A stretch of DNA of 64,000 bases from Verrucomicrobiota bacterium (GCA_030604905.1 JAUVVA010000003.1:1-64000), one strand, 5' to 3'; shown: positions 44,002 to 53,437, numbered from the stretch's first letter. Notes: generated from the sequence alone by a model not told the origin. Numbers and translations are program-made.

Positions 44002-47000
44002 ATGCCCTCCTGCCTCCGATCGCTCCTCGGCGCACTTTGCGCTTCCGCGGCGACAGCCACCGTCCACGCCGCCACCTCCTCCGTCGCGAGCGGGGCCTGG
44101 TCCTCGGCCCAGACCTGGAGCCACGGCGTGCCGGTCAACTCCTCGGCTGTCGGCGTGCTCAACGGCTTCACCGTCACCTTCTCGGCCGGGGATTCATGGA
44201 CCGGGGGCGAGCACCCGCAGGGGCTTCTCGTCGGCGACAACGGCGGCTTCGCCTCGCAGGCCGCGCTCGCCGGCTCGGGCTCGGGCTCGCTTCGCGTCCA
44301 GGGCGGCGGCTTGACCAGCGGCTTCGTCGGCGTGGGCTGCGGCGCCGTCGGCGCGGTCGAGCAGAGCGCCGGCACCGTCTCCACCCAAGAGATCTGGCTG
44401 GGCAACGGTTCCGGGACCGGCACCTACACGCTCGCGGGCGGAAATCTCGCGATTAACCGGCTCCTGCGCTTCGGCGTCTTCGGCTCCGGCACCGGCATCT
44501 TCAACCACGACGGCGGCCTCGCCGAGATCGCCTCCGTCACCGCTTGGACCGACGTCACCGGCGTCTATCGCCTCCGCGGCGGCTCCCTCCGAGCCCTCGG
44601 CGATCTTTCCTTCACCGGCTTCGGCGCCAACATCGCGCTCGAAATAACCGGCGCGCTGGGAGACGTCACCCTCGACACCAACGGTCGCTCGATCACCGCG
44701 GTGAGCACCAGTGTCTTTGACAACCCCGCCGCCACACTCCGCAAAACGGGCGCCGGCACGCTGCTGTTTTCGGGATCGCAACTCCAGGTTCAGAACGGGG
44801 CCCTCTCCGTGGACCAAGGCACGCTGGAGACCCACAGTTCGCTCGTGATCGGCCAAAACGGCGGCGCCGCCAGCCTCGCGCTGTCCGGCGGCAGCCTCCG
44901 CTTCGGCTATCCCCAGGCCGCAAACTTCATCGTCGGTCTCGCCGGCGGCAGCGGTTCCGTCACCCAAGGCGGCGGCTCGCTGGAGACCGGCAGCCAGACC
45001 TACGCGCTCGGCTGGAGCGGCACCGGTTCCCACCACCTCCTGGCCGGATCGGTCAAGCTCGGCACCGGCACCGCCTTCGTCGGGCTGGGCTCGGGCGGCG
45101 CGGGCGACCTGCGCATCAGCGGCGGTTCCTTTGCCGCGGGATCGCTTCAAGTCGCGGTGGCGGGCGCAAAGGGCACGGTTCGCCTGGAGGGCGGATCGCT
45201 TGCCCTCTCCGGTCCCCTCACCCTCGGCCCGGGCGCGGCCCTTCTGCTGGACGGCGCCTCCGCCGGCGCCACGGGCTTCACCTGGACCTCCGGCGCCCGT
45301 GTCCGCTTTGGAGCCTCCGCGGCCTCGTTCCACCGGCTCAATCTCGACACGGCGCAAGCGCTGAGCATCCCCCCCGGCGCCAATCTTGAGCTAAATCCCC
45401 CCTCCTCCGCCCCCGCCGTTGGCAGCCGGCACTTCCTCATCAACAACGCCGGCGCGGGCGGTCTTGGCGGCCGCTTTGCCGCGGTGAACGGTCGCTCCCT
45501 TCCGCTCGATGAGGCCGCGACCTTCGAGCTGAACGGCGTGTATTATCGAATCGGATACGGCGGAGACTTCTCCGCCAACACCTTCACCGGTGGAAACGAC
45601 CTCGTGCTGGAGGTCGCGGCGCCCCCCGCCGGCCGGGCCACCCAGTCGTGGACCTTCGAGAGCCCCAGCCTCGCTCCCTGGAGCGCCCAGGATTGGAGCG
45701 GTGGCGCGCCCGCCAAGATCTCCGCGGTCTCCAGCAATCAGAGTCCACTTTCCGGCGCCCGCTCGGCGCGCGTCTCGATCGCCGCAACCCACCAGCCCGC
45801 ACAGGCCGAGGTCTGGCACTTGGTCTTCACCACGGACGTGCCAGTCACCGCCGGTCGCTACTACCACGGCGGTCTCACCCTTCGCGCGGACCGCGAGCTA
45901 TCCTTCGAGATCTTCGTCCAGCGCTCGGACGTGCCTTACTCCACCTTCGTCGCCCGCACCGTGACGGTCGGCACCACTCCGATCACCGTGCACTTCGGAG
46001 GCATGGCCAATTTCACCACCGTGCCCGGCGATGCCTCCACGATGGGCCGCCTCCTTCTCGCCCTCGGCCGGGTGCCTGCAGGCGCCCAGATCTGGTTAGA
46101 CGACATCACCTTCACAGAGGCGCCTCTCGCGCCCTCCAACGCCACGGTTTCGGTCAACTTCGACCAGCCCTTGGCCGCTCCCTCCCTCTCCGGGTTTCTG
46201 CTCGGACTCGACGTGAACAACCTCTCCACAGGCAATCCCCCCGCCCATCGCGTCACTCCCCTGCGGCCCAAATACTGGCGCGTCCGCAGCGAGTGGACCG
46301 GGCGCGTCGCCGCTTACGGGGCCGTCCCCATCGTCGTTTGCTCGGAGGGGCTCTACCCGCCCGCCCCCGCTCCATGGAGCGATGGCTACGCGTCCTGGCG
46401 CGCGCACGCCACCACCCTGGCCCAGACCCACGGCACGTCGGTGGTATACGACATTTGGAACGAACCGGACATCGGCGTGTTCTTCACCAACTGGCCGGAC
46501 GCCACCTTCGCGCGCTTCCTCGAGACCTTCAAGGAGGCGCACGACGCCATCCGCGCAGTCGTGCCCGATGCCGTCATCAGCGGCCCCTCGCTCGCCGCCT
46601 CCTATTGCCCGTATCGCCTGCGGCAGTTCATGGATTACTGCCGCGCGCACAACCTCCGCGTCCAGGTGCTCTCGCTGCACATGCTGGAACGGGACGACGG
46701 CGACTTCGATCGGATGGAGACCGACATCGCGCAGGTCCGCGCCGACTTCATCACCAATCCCGATTACGCCCCGGTCGGCGTGCAGGAGATCCATGTCAAC
46801 GAATACGGCGCTCCTGGCGACCAGTCCTACCGCCCCGGCTCGATCCTCGCCTTCCTGCGCGCCATGGAGTCGGTGGGAGTCGCCGCCGCCTGCCGATCCT
46901 GCTGGGACCACCCGGATGCGCCGGGGGTCAACTCGGGTTTCGACGGCACGCTGGACGGTTTGCTCACCCGCGACACCTTTCAGCCGCGCGCCGTTTGGTG

Positions 47001-48060
47001 GGCCTACCGCTGGTATGCGGAAGGCGAGGGTCATCGCGTCTTCACGTCCGGCGACAACCCGGACCTGGTCGCCCTGGCATCAGGTCAGGCTGGCGGACCG
47101 GCCGCCGCCCAGATCCTCCTCGCCTCACATGGTTCACGCGGCGCCGCCCGCGCGCTCCAAGACGTCACGATTCAGCTCACCCAGCTTCACTCGCTGCCTT
47201 TTGTTGCCCCCGGGGCCACCCGCGTCACCGCTCGCGTGGAAAGCGTTTCCTTCACGGGCCTCGGCACCGGGGCCGTGCCGCAGCCTCGGGTCCTCGTGGA
47301 TGTGCTCCCTCTCGATATCAACGGCGGCTCCGCCTCGCTCAGCCTCGGCGCGATCTCACCCTACGACGCCCTGCGCATCACCCTGCATCCGGCGAACTCG
47401 CCGCCGCAAATCTTCCCGGCCACGAGCCCGCTCGTGACGATGGACGAAGACGCTCACCCCCGGGCTTGGAGCGCCCCCGCTCTCGGCGCCACCGACCCGG
47501 ATGGCGACACGCTCACTTGGTCGCTTGCGAGCCCGCCGAGTTCGGGCACCGCCACGGTTTCGGGCGTGGGGCCCTCCCCGAGCGTCCTCAACTACCAGCC
47601 GGCCGCGAATTTCCACGGGGAGGATTCCTTCGTTGTCCGCGTCTCAGACGGCCGCGGAGGGATCGCGGAGCGCACCCTGCTCGTATCGGTGGTCTCCGAC
47701 GGCATCCCTGAAGCGTGGGAAACCCAGCACAACATCACCTTGGCGTCGGCGGACAAGGACGGAGATGGCCTCTCCAATCTCGCCGAATTTGTGTTCGGGA
47801 CCGATCCGTCCGACCCTCGCAGCCGCTTTGAAACCAGCCTGAGCCACGTCGCGTCGCCGGAGGGACCGGTCCTTGTCGTTGAATTCCCGACCTCGGTCGG
47901 TCGGACCTATTTTGTCGAACGTTCGCCGGATCTCGCCGCAGGTTCGTGGACCATCATCGCCACGGTTGACGGCACCGACGTCCCGCACACGCACGTCGAG
48001 CCACTGTCCGGCTCGCCCCGCCGGTTTCTCCGCGTCCGCGCGGTCCTGTCGCCGCCCTGA
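44002..48060 (+). CDS. Giant secreted modular GH39/GH5-like protein
   Basis: 1352 residues. A signal peptide (CLRSLLGALCASAATATVHA) is followed by about 480 residues of Gly/Ser-rich beta-helix repeats of the autotransporter/PEP-CTERM type (LRVQGGGLTSGFVGVGCGAV, LWSG-like turns, GSGSVTQGGGSLETGSQTYA). A CBM4/9-like domain follows (about 548-705, RATQSWTFESPSLAPWSAQD). The TIM barrel (about 715-1040) has acid/base E821 in YDIWNEPDIG and probable nucleophile E934 in EIHVNEYGAPG, as in GH39-like clan A enzymes. A cadherin-like tandem domain (ATDPDGDTLTWSL, YQPAANFHGEDSFVVRVSDG), a TSP3 repeat (DKDGDGLSNLAEFVFGTDPS) and a C-terminal verrucomicrobial domain (YFVERSPDLAAGSW, RRFLRVRAVL) finish it. 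The frame is open to 43858, but the ATG at 44002 fits the signal peptide. Confidence 0.82.
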   Translation: MPSCLRSLLGALCASAATATVHAATSSVASGAWSSAQTWSHGVPVNSSAVGVLNGFTVTFSAGDSWTGGEHPQGLLVGDNGGFASQAALAGSGSGSLRVQGGGLTSGFVGVGCGAVGAVEQSAGTVSTQEIWLGNGSGTGTYTLAGGNLAINRLLRFGVFGSGTGIFNHDGGLAEIASVTAWTDVTGVYRLRGGSLRALGDLSFTGFGANIALEITGALGDVTLDTNGRSITAVSTSVFDNPAATLRKTGAGTLLFSGSQLQVQNGALSVDQGTLETHSSLVIGQNGGAASLALSGGSLRFGYPQAANFIVGLAGGSGSVTQGGGSLETGSQTYALGWSGTGSHHLLAGSVKLGTGTAFVGLGSGGAGDLRISGGSFAAGSLQVAVAGAKGTVRLEGGSLALSGPLTLGPGAALLLDGASAGATGFTWTSGARVRFGASAASFHRLNLDTAQALSIPPGANLELNPPSSAPAVGSRHFLINNAGAGGLGGRFAAVNGRSLPLDEAATFELNGVYYRIGYGGDFSANTFTGGNDLVLEVAAPPAGRATQSWTFESPSLAPWSAQDWSGGAPAKISAVSSNQSPLSGARSARVSIAATHQPAQAEVWHLVFTTDVPVTAGRYYHGGLTLRADRELSFEIFVQRSDVPYSTFVARTVTVGTTPITVHFGGMANFTTVPGDASTMGRLLLALGRVPAGAQIWLDDITFTEAPLAPSNATVSVNFDQPLAAPSLSGFLLGLDVNNLSTGNPPAHRVTPLRPKYWRVRSEWTGRVAAYGAVPIVVCSEGLYPPAPAPWSDGYASWRAHATTLAQTHGTSVVYDIWNEPDIGVFFTNWPDATFARFLETFKEAHDAIRAVVPDAVISGPSLAASYCPYRLRQFMDYCRAHNLRVQVLSLHMLERDDGDFDRMETDIAQVRADFITNPDYAPVGVQEIHVNEYGAPGDQSYRPGSILAFLRAMESVGVAAACRSCWDHPDAPGVNSGFDGTLDGLLTRDTFQPRAVWWAYRWYAEGEGHRVFTSGDNPDLVALASGQAGGPAAAQILLASHGSRGAARALQDVTIQLTQLHSLPFVAPGATRVTARVESVSFTGLGTGAVPQPRVLVDVLPLDINGGSASLSLGAISPYDALRITLHPANSPPQIFPATSPLVTMDEDAHPRAWSAPALGATDPDGDTLTWSLASPPSSGTATVSGVGPSPSVLNYQPAANFHGEDSFVVRVSDGRGGIAERTLLVSVVSDGIPEAWETQHNITLASADKDGDGLSNLAEFVFGTDPSDPRSRFETSLSHVASPEGPVLVVEFPTSVGRTYFVERSPDLAAGSWTIIATVDGTDVPHTHVEPLSGSPRRFLRVRAVLSPP

Positions 48061-48110
48061 GACCGCGCCGCGCGCTCCTCCACTTTCCCCGAAACCATCC
48101 GTCTCTCCCT

Positions 48111-49673
48111 ATGATACCCAAAATCCTGAAACCCTTCCGAAGCGCCATCATCGGCGCCTCGCTCACCCTTGGCCTCTGCGCGCAGGTTCACGCCACCGAA
48201 GCGCGCTTTTCGGGCTTCATCCTCGACACCCGGGAGTGGCTGGAAACGAAAAATCCCAACCACCCGGCCGGACCCGCGAGCGGGCTGCAGGTCAGCGGCT
48301 GGTCTCTCTTTGGCTCCGGCTTCCCCTCCACGAATTTCATCGGGCTCGAAGCGCAGGTGGAACGGCTGCCTAGGTTCGTTTCCAGCGTGCGCCCGCGCGC
48401 TGGCGCGCAAGTGGCGCAACTGCCCGCCTACGCTCCGATTCAGGCGCCCGGCTCCGCGTCGGAAAACTGGGTCTCGGGAACCGTCACCTTCTCCGCGCAA
48501 GACATGGTGGATCTTGTCCGCGTGCGGCTGGGTGATTCGGTTCCCTCCAACTGGCGCCTGGGCATCCTGATCGACAATCTCGACTCGCCCGCCTACGTTT
48601 CGAAAGAAATTCGAATCTCCATCGGCGACGCTGTTTCCCCGCCCGTGCTCACCACCGGCGGCGCGGGCATCGCCAACGGAAAACCCGACTGGTATTTCTG
48701 GGACATTATCGACGCCAAGCCCGGCGCGGAGCTCATCATCCGCGCGTCGCCAAACTCCGGCGTCGCCACCCTAGGCGGCGTGATCTTTATGTCCCAAGAA
48801 AACGCGCCCGCCCCCCGCCACGTCGGCGAATTCTCCCGCCCCGGCGAATACATGAAGGACTACTACGTCTTCAAAGAAGGCGACACCTTCCATCTGTTCT
48901 ACAACGTCGGCGACGCCGGCTCCACGCAGGACTGGCAGGAGCCGAACAACGAAAAAGCTTTCGGCCACGCCACCTCGAAGGACCTGCGCAACTGGACCCA
49001 CCACCCGCGTATTCTTCACGTGATTCCCGGCACTTGGGAGGGCCAAGTCGTGTCGGCGCCTTCGATCATCAAGCACGAGGGGACCTACTACATGTTCTAC
49101 ACCGGTTTCGACGACCGCGTGGTCGGCAAACAATCCATCGGTCTGGCCACCAGTCCCGATCTCTTCAATTGGACGCGTCATCCGGGCAACCCGCTCTATG
49201 AAGCCCCGGCCTGGACCATGCGCCCCCCGAGCGGCTGGATCGATTGCCGCGACGCGCATGTGATCAAGCACAAGGACGAGTTCCTGCTCTTCACCATGGT
49301 GACGACGGCGGAAGGCCGTGGAGCCATCTCGCTCGCCACCTCGCGTGATTTGAAAAAATGGACCGATCGCGGCCCGGCCTTCATCACCTTCGAGGCTCCC
49401 GAGAGCCCGCGCGTCTTTGAGCACAAAGGCATCTACTACATGTTCGCGACGAGCGGCCACGGAAAGATCCTCGTGAAGACCACGGATCCGAAGAGCGGCA
49501 ACTGGGAAAAGGTGCCTTTCCGCTGGCCCGCCCCGGGCTTCTGGTCCGGCTGGGAGGTGGTGCAGGACGGAGACCGCACCATCTTCTCGGCCTTCGAGTG
49601 GAAATTCTACGGCAACCACATCCGCTTCTGGGAAGTGGACTGGGACGGCGAGGTGCCGCTCGTGCGCTACTGA
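48111..49673 (+). CDS. Secreted GH43/GH32-fold glycosidase
   Basis: 520 residues. Signal peptide (FRSAIIGASLTLGLCAQVHA), a beta-sandwich N-terminal domain to about residue 240 (LQVSGWSLFGSGFPSTNFIG), then a five-bladed propeller. Blade motifs are YMKDYYVFKEGDTFHLFYNV, HATSKDLRNWTHH, VSAPSIIKHEGTYYMFYTGF, LATSPDLFNWTRHP, DCRDAHVIKHKDEFLLFTMV, LATSRDLKKWTDRG and ESPRVFEHKGIYYMFATSGH. The repeated S-x-D-L-x-x-W turns and Asp/Glu in DCRDAH and ESPR are typical of GH32/GH43-clan enzymes acting on arabinose, xylose, galactose or fructose linkages. Exact specificity cannot be read. It lies 50 bp after the previous gene and 12 bp before the TonB receptor. Confidence 0.75.
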   Translation: MIPKILKPFRSAIIGASLTLGLCAQVHATEARFSGFILDTREWLETKNPNHPAGPASGLQVSGWSLFGSGFPSTNFIGLEAQVERLPRFVSSVRPRAGAQVAQLPAYAPIQAPGSASENWVSGTVTFSAQDMVDLVRVRLGDSVPSNWRLGILIDNLDSPAYVSKEIRISIGDAVSPPVLTTGGAGIANGKPDWYFWDIIDAKPGAELIIRASPNSGVATLGGVIFMSQENAPAPRHVGEFSRPGEYMKDYYVFKEGDTFHLFYNVGDAGSTQDWQEPNNEKAFGHATSKDLRNWTHHPRILHVIPGTWEGQVVSAPSIIKHEGTYYMFYTGFDDRVVGKQSIGLATSPDLFNWTRHPGNPLYEAPAWTMRPPSGWIDCRDAHVIKHKDEFLLFTMVTTAEGRGAISLATSRDLKKWTDRGPAFITFEAPESPRVFEHKGIYYMFATSGHGKILVKTTDPKSGNWEKVPFRWPAPGFWSGWEVVQDGDRTIFSAFEWKFYGNHIRFWEVDWDGEVPLVRY

Positions 49674-49685
49674 TCGGCCGCCCCC

Positions 49686-51944
49686 GTGAGCGCCGTCCGC
49701 TCCGCCCCTCGCACCCGCCTCGCGCACTGGCGCCGAGACAGGCCGGGACGCCTTCGAGGCGTCCCGCTGCTCTGCCTGGCCGGGGCCTTGTGCGCCACGC
49801 TCGGTCCCGAGGCACGCGCCCAAGCGGACCCGGAGAGCGAGGCGGACGAGCCCTTCATGCTGGATCCGCTGGTGGTCACCGACGGGGAGGCCGATCCGAC
49901 GGGCTTCGACCGCGATGAGGCGGAGTTGTCCGACCCCGTTTTCAGCAACACACTCATCTGGGACATCGGCGCGAACGAAGGGCTCTTCACCGACCTGGAA
50001 GCCGAGCTCTCCTTCGCCGCCGCCGCCCGGGCTGACGCCGCGGCGCTGGCCGCGGGCTCGGAAACCCTCGATCTACGCGGGTTTCCCAGCCCGCTCCAGC
50101 GCGACGGCTTTTCGCTCGGCGGCATCCCCGAGGTGATCAATCCCTCCGGCAGCCAGGTCATCGTTGGCGCGCTCGTGCCGGTGGTCGGCCGCGCCGCGCC
50201 CGGTGGAATCCGCAACCTCACCAGCGCCCGCCCCGGCGGGCGCCCCTCGCGACAGATCAACGCCTCCGCCTCCACCAACCAGACCTTCACCGCCGGCTTC
50301 ACCGCCACCGACGTGGTAAAGCCACGGAGAGCATGGCTGCTCACCTCCGCCTCGGTCACACACCGCGACGGGCCCCAGCGCTTCGCGGAGATCCATACGC
50401 TTCGGGCCGGCGCCGCCCTCGCGTTGCGACACTCCGCCACCACCAGCACGCTCTGGCAGCTGGACGCCACGGAAACTTCCGGCAACCCCGCCCCCGGCAT
50501 CCCCGATTACCGCGCCACTCCCGGCGGGCCCGTTCTCGGACCCTACCGCCCTCTCGCCGACTTCCACACCCAGGGCCCCAACGCCCACGTGGGCCGCGGC
50601 GCCGTCGCCCTCACCGGTCGGCTCGACTCGCAAATCACGCCCGACCTTGCCCTCGCCTCCGCCACCCAGCTTTTTCACCGCGACTCGCTCCACGATCGCT
50701 TCACCGTGGGCCAATACATCGTGTCCACCGGCGTTTTCTCCGGAGTGCGCGAGCCCCTCCGCCGCACCGGGCATCAGACCAGCCTCGCGCACCAGACCGA
50801 ACTCACGCGGCGCTTTAACACGCGCTTTGGCGACCACCGGGTGCGTCTCGGCGTCGAGGCCGGCCTCAGCCGCGCGCAGGACGAGGAGCGCGGCCTCACC
50901 CCGGCCGATCGACTCGCGCTCCTGCCCCTGAGCGTCCGACGCTTCGACCCCGACGAGCCCGACTACTTCCGTCCCGACTATTCCGACTCCGTTTACCGCC
51001 GCATCGTGATCGACCGGGCGACCGACATCTTCACCTCCGCGGTTTCGCTCGACTCGCGCTCCGCCTTCAACCGCGGCCGCACTGTCATCGCCGCCGGCAT
51101 GCGTTACCGCCACAGCCTCGTGGAAATCGCCGACGACCGGCCCGGCGCCGCCGTGCCGGAGGCCGCGCGCGAGAGCGGAAACAGCTCCTTCCACCTCGGC
51201 GTCAACCAGCGGGTCGGCGCACGGTATCTGATCTTCGCCAACACCAGCTCGGCGTTCGCCCCGACCAGCCGGGTGGACGCGCGCACCGGCGCCATCCAAC
51301 CCGAGCAATCCACAGCCGGCGTCGAGCTTGGTGCCCGCGCCCTCTTCCTTGAACGGCGCATGAGCGTCTCCGCCTTCGTCTACCGCTACTCCAACTCCGA
51401 CATCGCCCGGCTCAACCCGCTCTACAACGATCCCGTCGCCGATCCCAACCAGACCCAGCCCCAGCTCGTGGCCAGCGGCGAGGAGGAATTCCGCGGGCTC
51501 GGCGTCCAGACCGGCTGGCGCCCCACCCCCGAGTGGACTCTCACCGCCCGCGCCAGCTGGACCGACGCCGTGACCGTCTCCTCCCCCGACATCCCGGAGG
51601 AAGAGGGCAAGCCGCTCGCGCGAGTGCCGGCCTTCGCCGGCGCCGCCGCGCTTCGCCGTCAGTTCAACCAAGGGTCCCTTCGCGGCCTGAGCCTGAACTC
51701 CAGCGTGACCTACATCGGCGAGACGGTTCAGAACTACGAACGCCCCAATCGCGCCCGCCTCGACTTCCCGGGCTACACCCTCGTCAGCGCCGGCGCCGCC
51801 TACTCCATCCCGGCCAAAAACAAGAAGCCTCGCCACACCGTCACCGCCACCGTCTCCAACCTCCTCGACGAGGATCTGGTGGAGAAGGCCGCCCGCGTCG
51901 GCGCCGAGCGCAGCCTCACCCTCGGCTGGCGCGTCGAATTTTGA
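49686..51944 (+). CDS. TonB-dependent outer-membrane receptor
   Basis: 752 residues starting at GTG 49686; no ATG precedes the signal region. A signal peptide at about 25-45 (GVPLLCLAGALCATLGPEAR) is followed by FMLDPLVVTDGE, a TonB-box-like stretch. A short plug (LDLRGFPSPLQRDGFSLGGI) and a 22-strand-like barrel follow (RFTVGQYIVSTGVFSGV, HQTELTRRFNTRFGDHRVRL, GARYLIFANTSSAFAPTSRV, WRPTPEWTLTARASWTDAVT, FPGYTLVSAGAAYSI). It ends SLTLGWRVEF with a terminal Phe as required for barrel assembly. It would import oligosaccharides with TonB/ExbBD energy. Its position after the secreted hydrolases suits uptake of their products. Confidence 0.82.
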   Translation: MSAVRSAPRTRLAHWRRDRPGRLRGVPLLCLAGALCATLGPEARAQADPESEADEPFMLDPLVVTDGEADPTGFDRDEAELSDPVFSNTLIWDIGANEGLFTDLEAELSFAAAARADAAALAAGSETLDLRGFPSPLQRDGFSLGGIPEVINPSGSQVIVGALVPVVGRAAPGGIRNLTSARPGGRPSRQINASASTNQTFTAGFTATDVVKPRRAWLLTSASVTHRDGPQRFAEIHTLRAGAALALRHSATTSTLWQLDATETSGNPAPGIPDYRATPGGPVLGPYRPLADFHTQGPNAHVGRGAVALTGRLDSQITPDLALASATQLFHRDSLHDRFTVGQYIVSTGVFSGVREPLRRTGHQTSLAHQTELTRRFNTRFGDHRVRLGVEAGLSRAQDEERGLTPADRLALLPLSVRRFDPDEPDYFRPDYSDSVYRRIVIDRATDIFTSAVSLDSRSAFNRGRTVIAAGMRYRHSLVEIADDRPGAAVPEAARESGNSSFHLGVNQRVGARYLIFANTSSAFAPTSRVDARTGAIQPEQSTAGVELGARALFLERRMSVSAFVYRYSNSDIARLNPLYNDPVADPNQTQPQLVASGEEEFRGLGVQTGWRPTPEWTLTARASWTDAVTVSSPDIPEEEGKPLARVPAFAGAAALRRQFNQGSLRGLSLNSSVTYIGETVQNYERPNRARLDFPGYTLVSAGAAYSIPAKNKKPRHTVTATVSNLLDEDLVEKAARVGAERSLTLGWRVEF

Positions 51945-52007
51945 GCGGCGCCCCGCCGGACGATCTTTCCGGACCGGATTCTTCCCTCAAGCGGCGTGAC
52001 GCCGGTC

Positions 52008-52025
52008 TTGACTAACAGCTTTTAG
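52008..52025 (+). promoter_or_regulatory. Operator upstream of the tandem pseudopilin genes
   Basis: CTAACAGCTTTTAG (52012-52025) is the exact reverse complement of the operator at 34573-34586. A TTGACT hexamer (52008-52013) overlaps its left edge. It precedes two pseudopilin-like genes, a sugar isomerase, a transporter and a hydrolase. Confidence 0.75.
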
Positions 52026-52042
52026 TTAATTTCGCTTTACGC

Positions 52043-52702
52043 ATGGCTTTTCCCTTCCGCCCCCGCGCCGGCTTCACCCTCGTCGAGTTGCTCACCGTCA
52101 TCGCGGTCATCGGCGTGCTGGCGGCAATCCTCATCCCGGTGGTCGGGCGGGTGCGGGAATCGGCTCGAAAGGCGAACTGCATATCGAACCTCCGCCAGCT
52201 CGGTCTCGCCACCCTGCTTAGCGCCGACGAACGAAACCGTTTCTTCCCGACCGAGTTCACCCAAAGCGGCACGCCGACCAACTGGATCATCCAGATGGTG
52301 CTCAGCGGCTACGCGCCGGATATCGTGCCCATCGTCCGGAACGTGGACACCGTATGGATCTGTCCCAGCGCGCGTCTCGCCCGCGTTCCAGCGGAGGAAA
52401 CGAACGCCAACACTTATGGCAAAAACGAGATCGTCGTCGGCCGAGGCGGAGTGCCCGGCACCGCCCCCACGCTCGCCCGACTGGAAAGCCCTGCCCGGAC
52501 CGCCCTGATCATGGACGGCTTCTGGACCGGCTCCGCGTTCGCCACCAGCGTCAATCCGGTCAACCGCCAGCCCACCGCGGTGCATCCGCCGGACGACTCG
52601 TCGCTGATCAACATCGTTTTCATGGACGGGCACGTCGGGAGCCGACGCCGATCCGACCTCCCCGCGGCCCCTGAAGATATCTTTTGGAGCGGTCGCGGCT
52701 AA
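52043..52702 (+). CDS. Pseudopilin-like protein, first of a tandem pair
   Basis: 219 residues. Prepilin signal G-FTLVELLTVIAVIGVLAAIL with Glu at +5, then ARKANCISNLRQLGLATLLS, a variable middle with TNWIIQMVLSGYAPD and VWICPSARLARVP, and the C-terminal INIVFMDGHVGSRRRSDLP and FWSGRG. It belongs to the same prepilin-like family as the gene at 32513 and is very similar to its downstream neighbour. It starts 18 bp after an operator and has no Shine-Dalgarno sequence. The role may be an envelope pseudopilus or a surface glycan-handling protein, which is unproven. Confidence 0.85.
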   Translation: MAFPFRPRAGFTLVELLTVIAVIGVLAAILIPVVGRVRESARKANCISNLRQLGLATLLSADERNRFFPTEFTQSGTPTNWIIQMVLSGYAPDIVPIVRNVDTVWICPSARLARVPAEETNANTYGKNEIVVGRGGVPGTAPTLARLESPARTALIMDGFWTGSAFATSVNPVNRQPTAVHPPDDSSLINIVFMDGHVGSRRRSDLPAAPEDIFWSGRG

Positions 52703-52762
52703 GGGGCGGTGCATCCCAGCCGACAGTTCCCGCGTCCGCCACGGCCTGCCCTCTTCCACCCG

Positions 52763-53437
52763 ATGCAAACTCAATCCTCGTCAAAGACCCAAAGGCGCAT
52801 GGCGGGCTTCACCCTGATTGAGCTGCTCACGGTGATCGCCATCATCGGCGTCCTCGCCGCCATCCTCATTCCCGTGGTCGGGCGCGTGCGCGAATCCGCT
52901 CGCAAGGCGAACTGCGTTTCGAATCTCCGCCAGATCGGCATGTCCCTGCAGCTTTTCGGAGACGAGCGTGGACGTTTCCCGCCCGCGCAATCCACTCCCG
53001 GCGGCACCTTGACCAACTGGATCATCCAGCTCGCCGAGGGCGGCTACGCGCAGAACTACATCCCGATCCGTCTCGGCGTGGACACGATGTGGATCTGCCC
53101 CACCGCGCGCACGATCCACACTCCCACCGTCGAGCACAACGCCAACACCTACGGCGCCAACGCCGTCGCCCTGGGCGATATCGGCCTCGCGGCCAGCGCC
53201 CCGTCGATCAACCGGGCAAGCAGCCCCGGGCGCACCGCCCTCGCGATGGATGGCGCTTGGACCGGCGGCATGTTCGTGGTCAGCGTGCATCCCGAAACGC
53301 TCCGCCCCGAGCAGACGCATCCGCCGGGCTCCGGCGCCGCCGTGAACGTCCTCTTCATGGACGGCCACGTGAGAAGCATCCGCATCGCCGAGCTTCCCCC
53401 CTCCACCGACGACATCTTCTGGAATGGCCGAGGTTAA
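52763..53437 (+). CDS. Pseudopilin-like protein, second of a tandem pair
   Basis: 224 residues. G-FTLIELLTVIAIIGVLAAIL, SNLRQIGMSLQLFGDERGRF, TNWIIQLAEGGYAQNYIPI, VDTMWICPTARTIHTP, RTALAMDGAWTGGMFV, VNVLFMDGHVRS and the ending DDIFWNGRG. It parallels the preceding gene along its whole length, which indicates a tandem duplication. In-frame starts at 52709 (GTG) and 52799 (ATG) also exist; the ATG at 52763 gives a leader of about 12 residues before the cleavage Gly. Confidence 0.85.
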   Translation: MQTQSSSKTQRRMAGFTLIELLTVIAIIGVLAAILIPVVGRVRESARKANCVSNLRQIGMSLQLFGDERGRFPPAQSTPGGTLTNWIIQLAEGGYAQNYIPIRLGVDTMWICPTARTIHTPTVEHNANTYGANAVALGDIGLAASAPSINRASSPGRTALAMDGAWTGGMFVVSVHPETLRPEQTHPPGSGAAVNVLFMDGHVRSIRIAELPPSTDDIFWNGRG

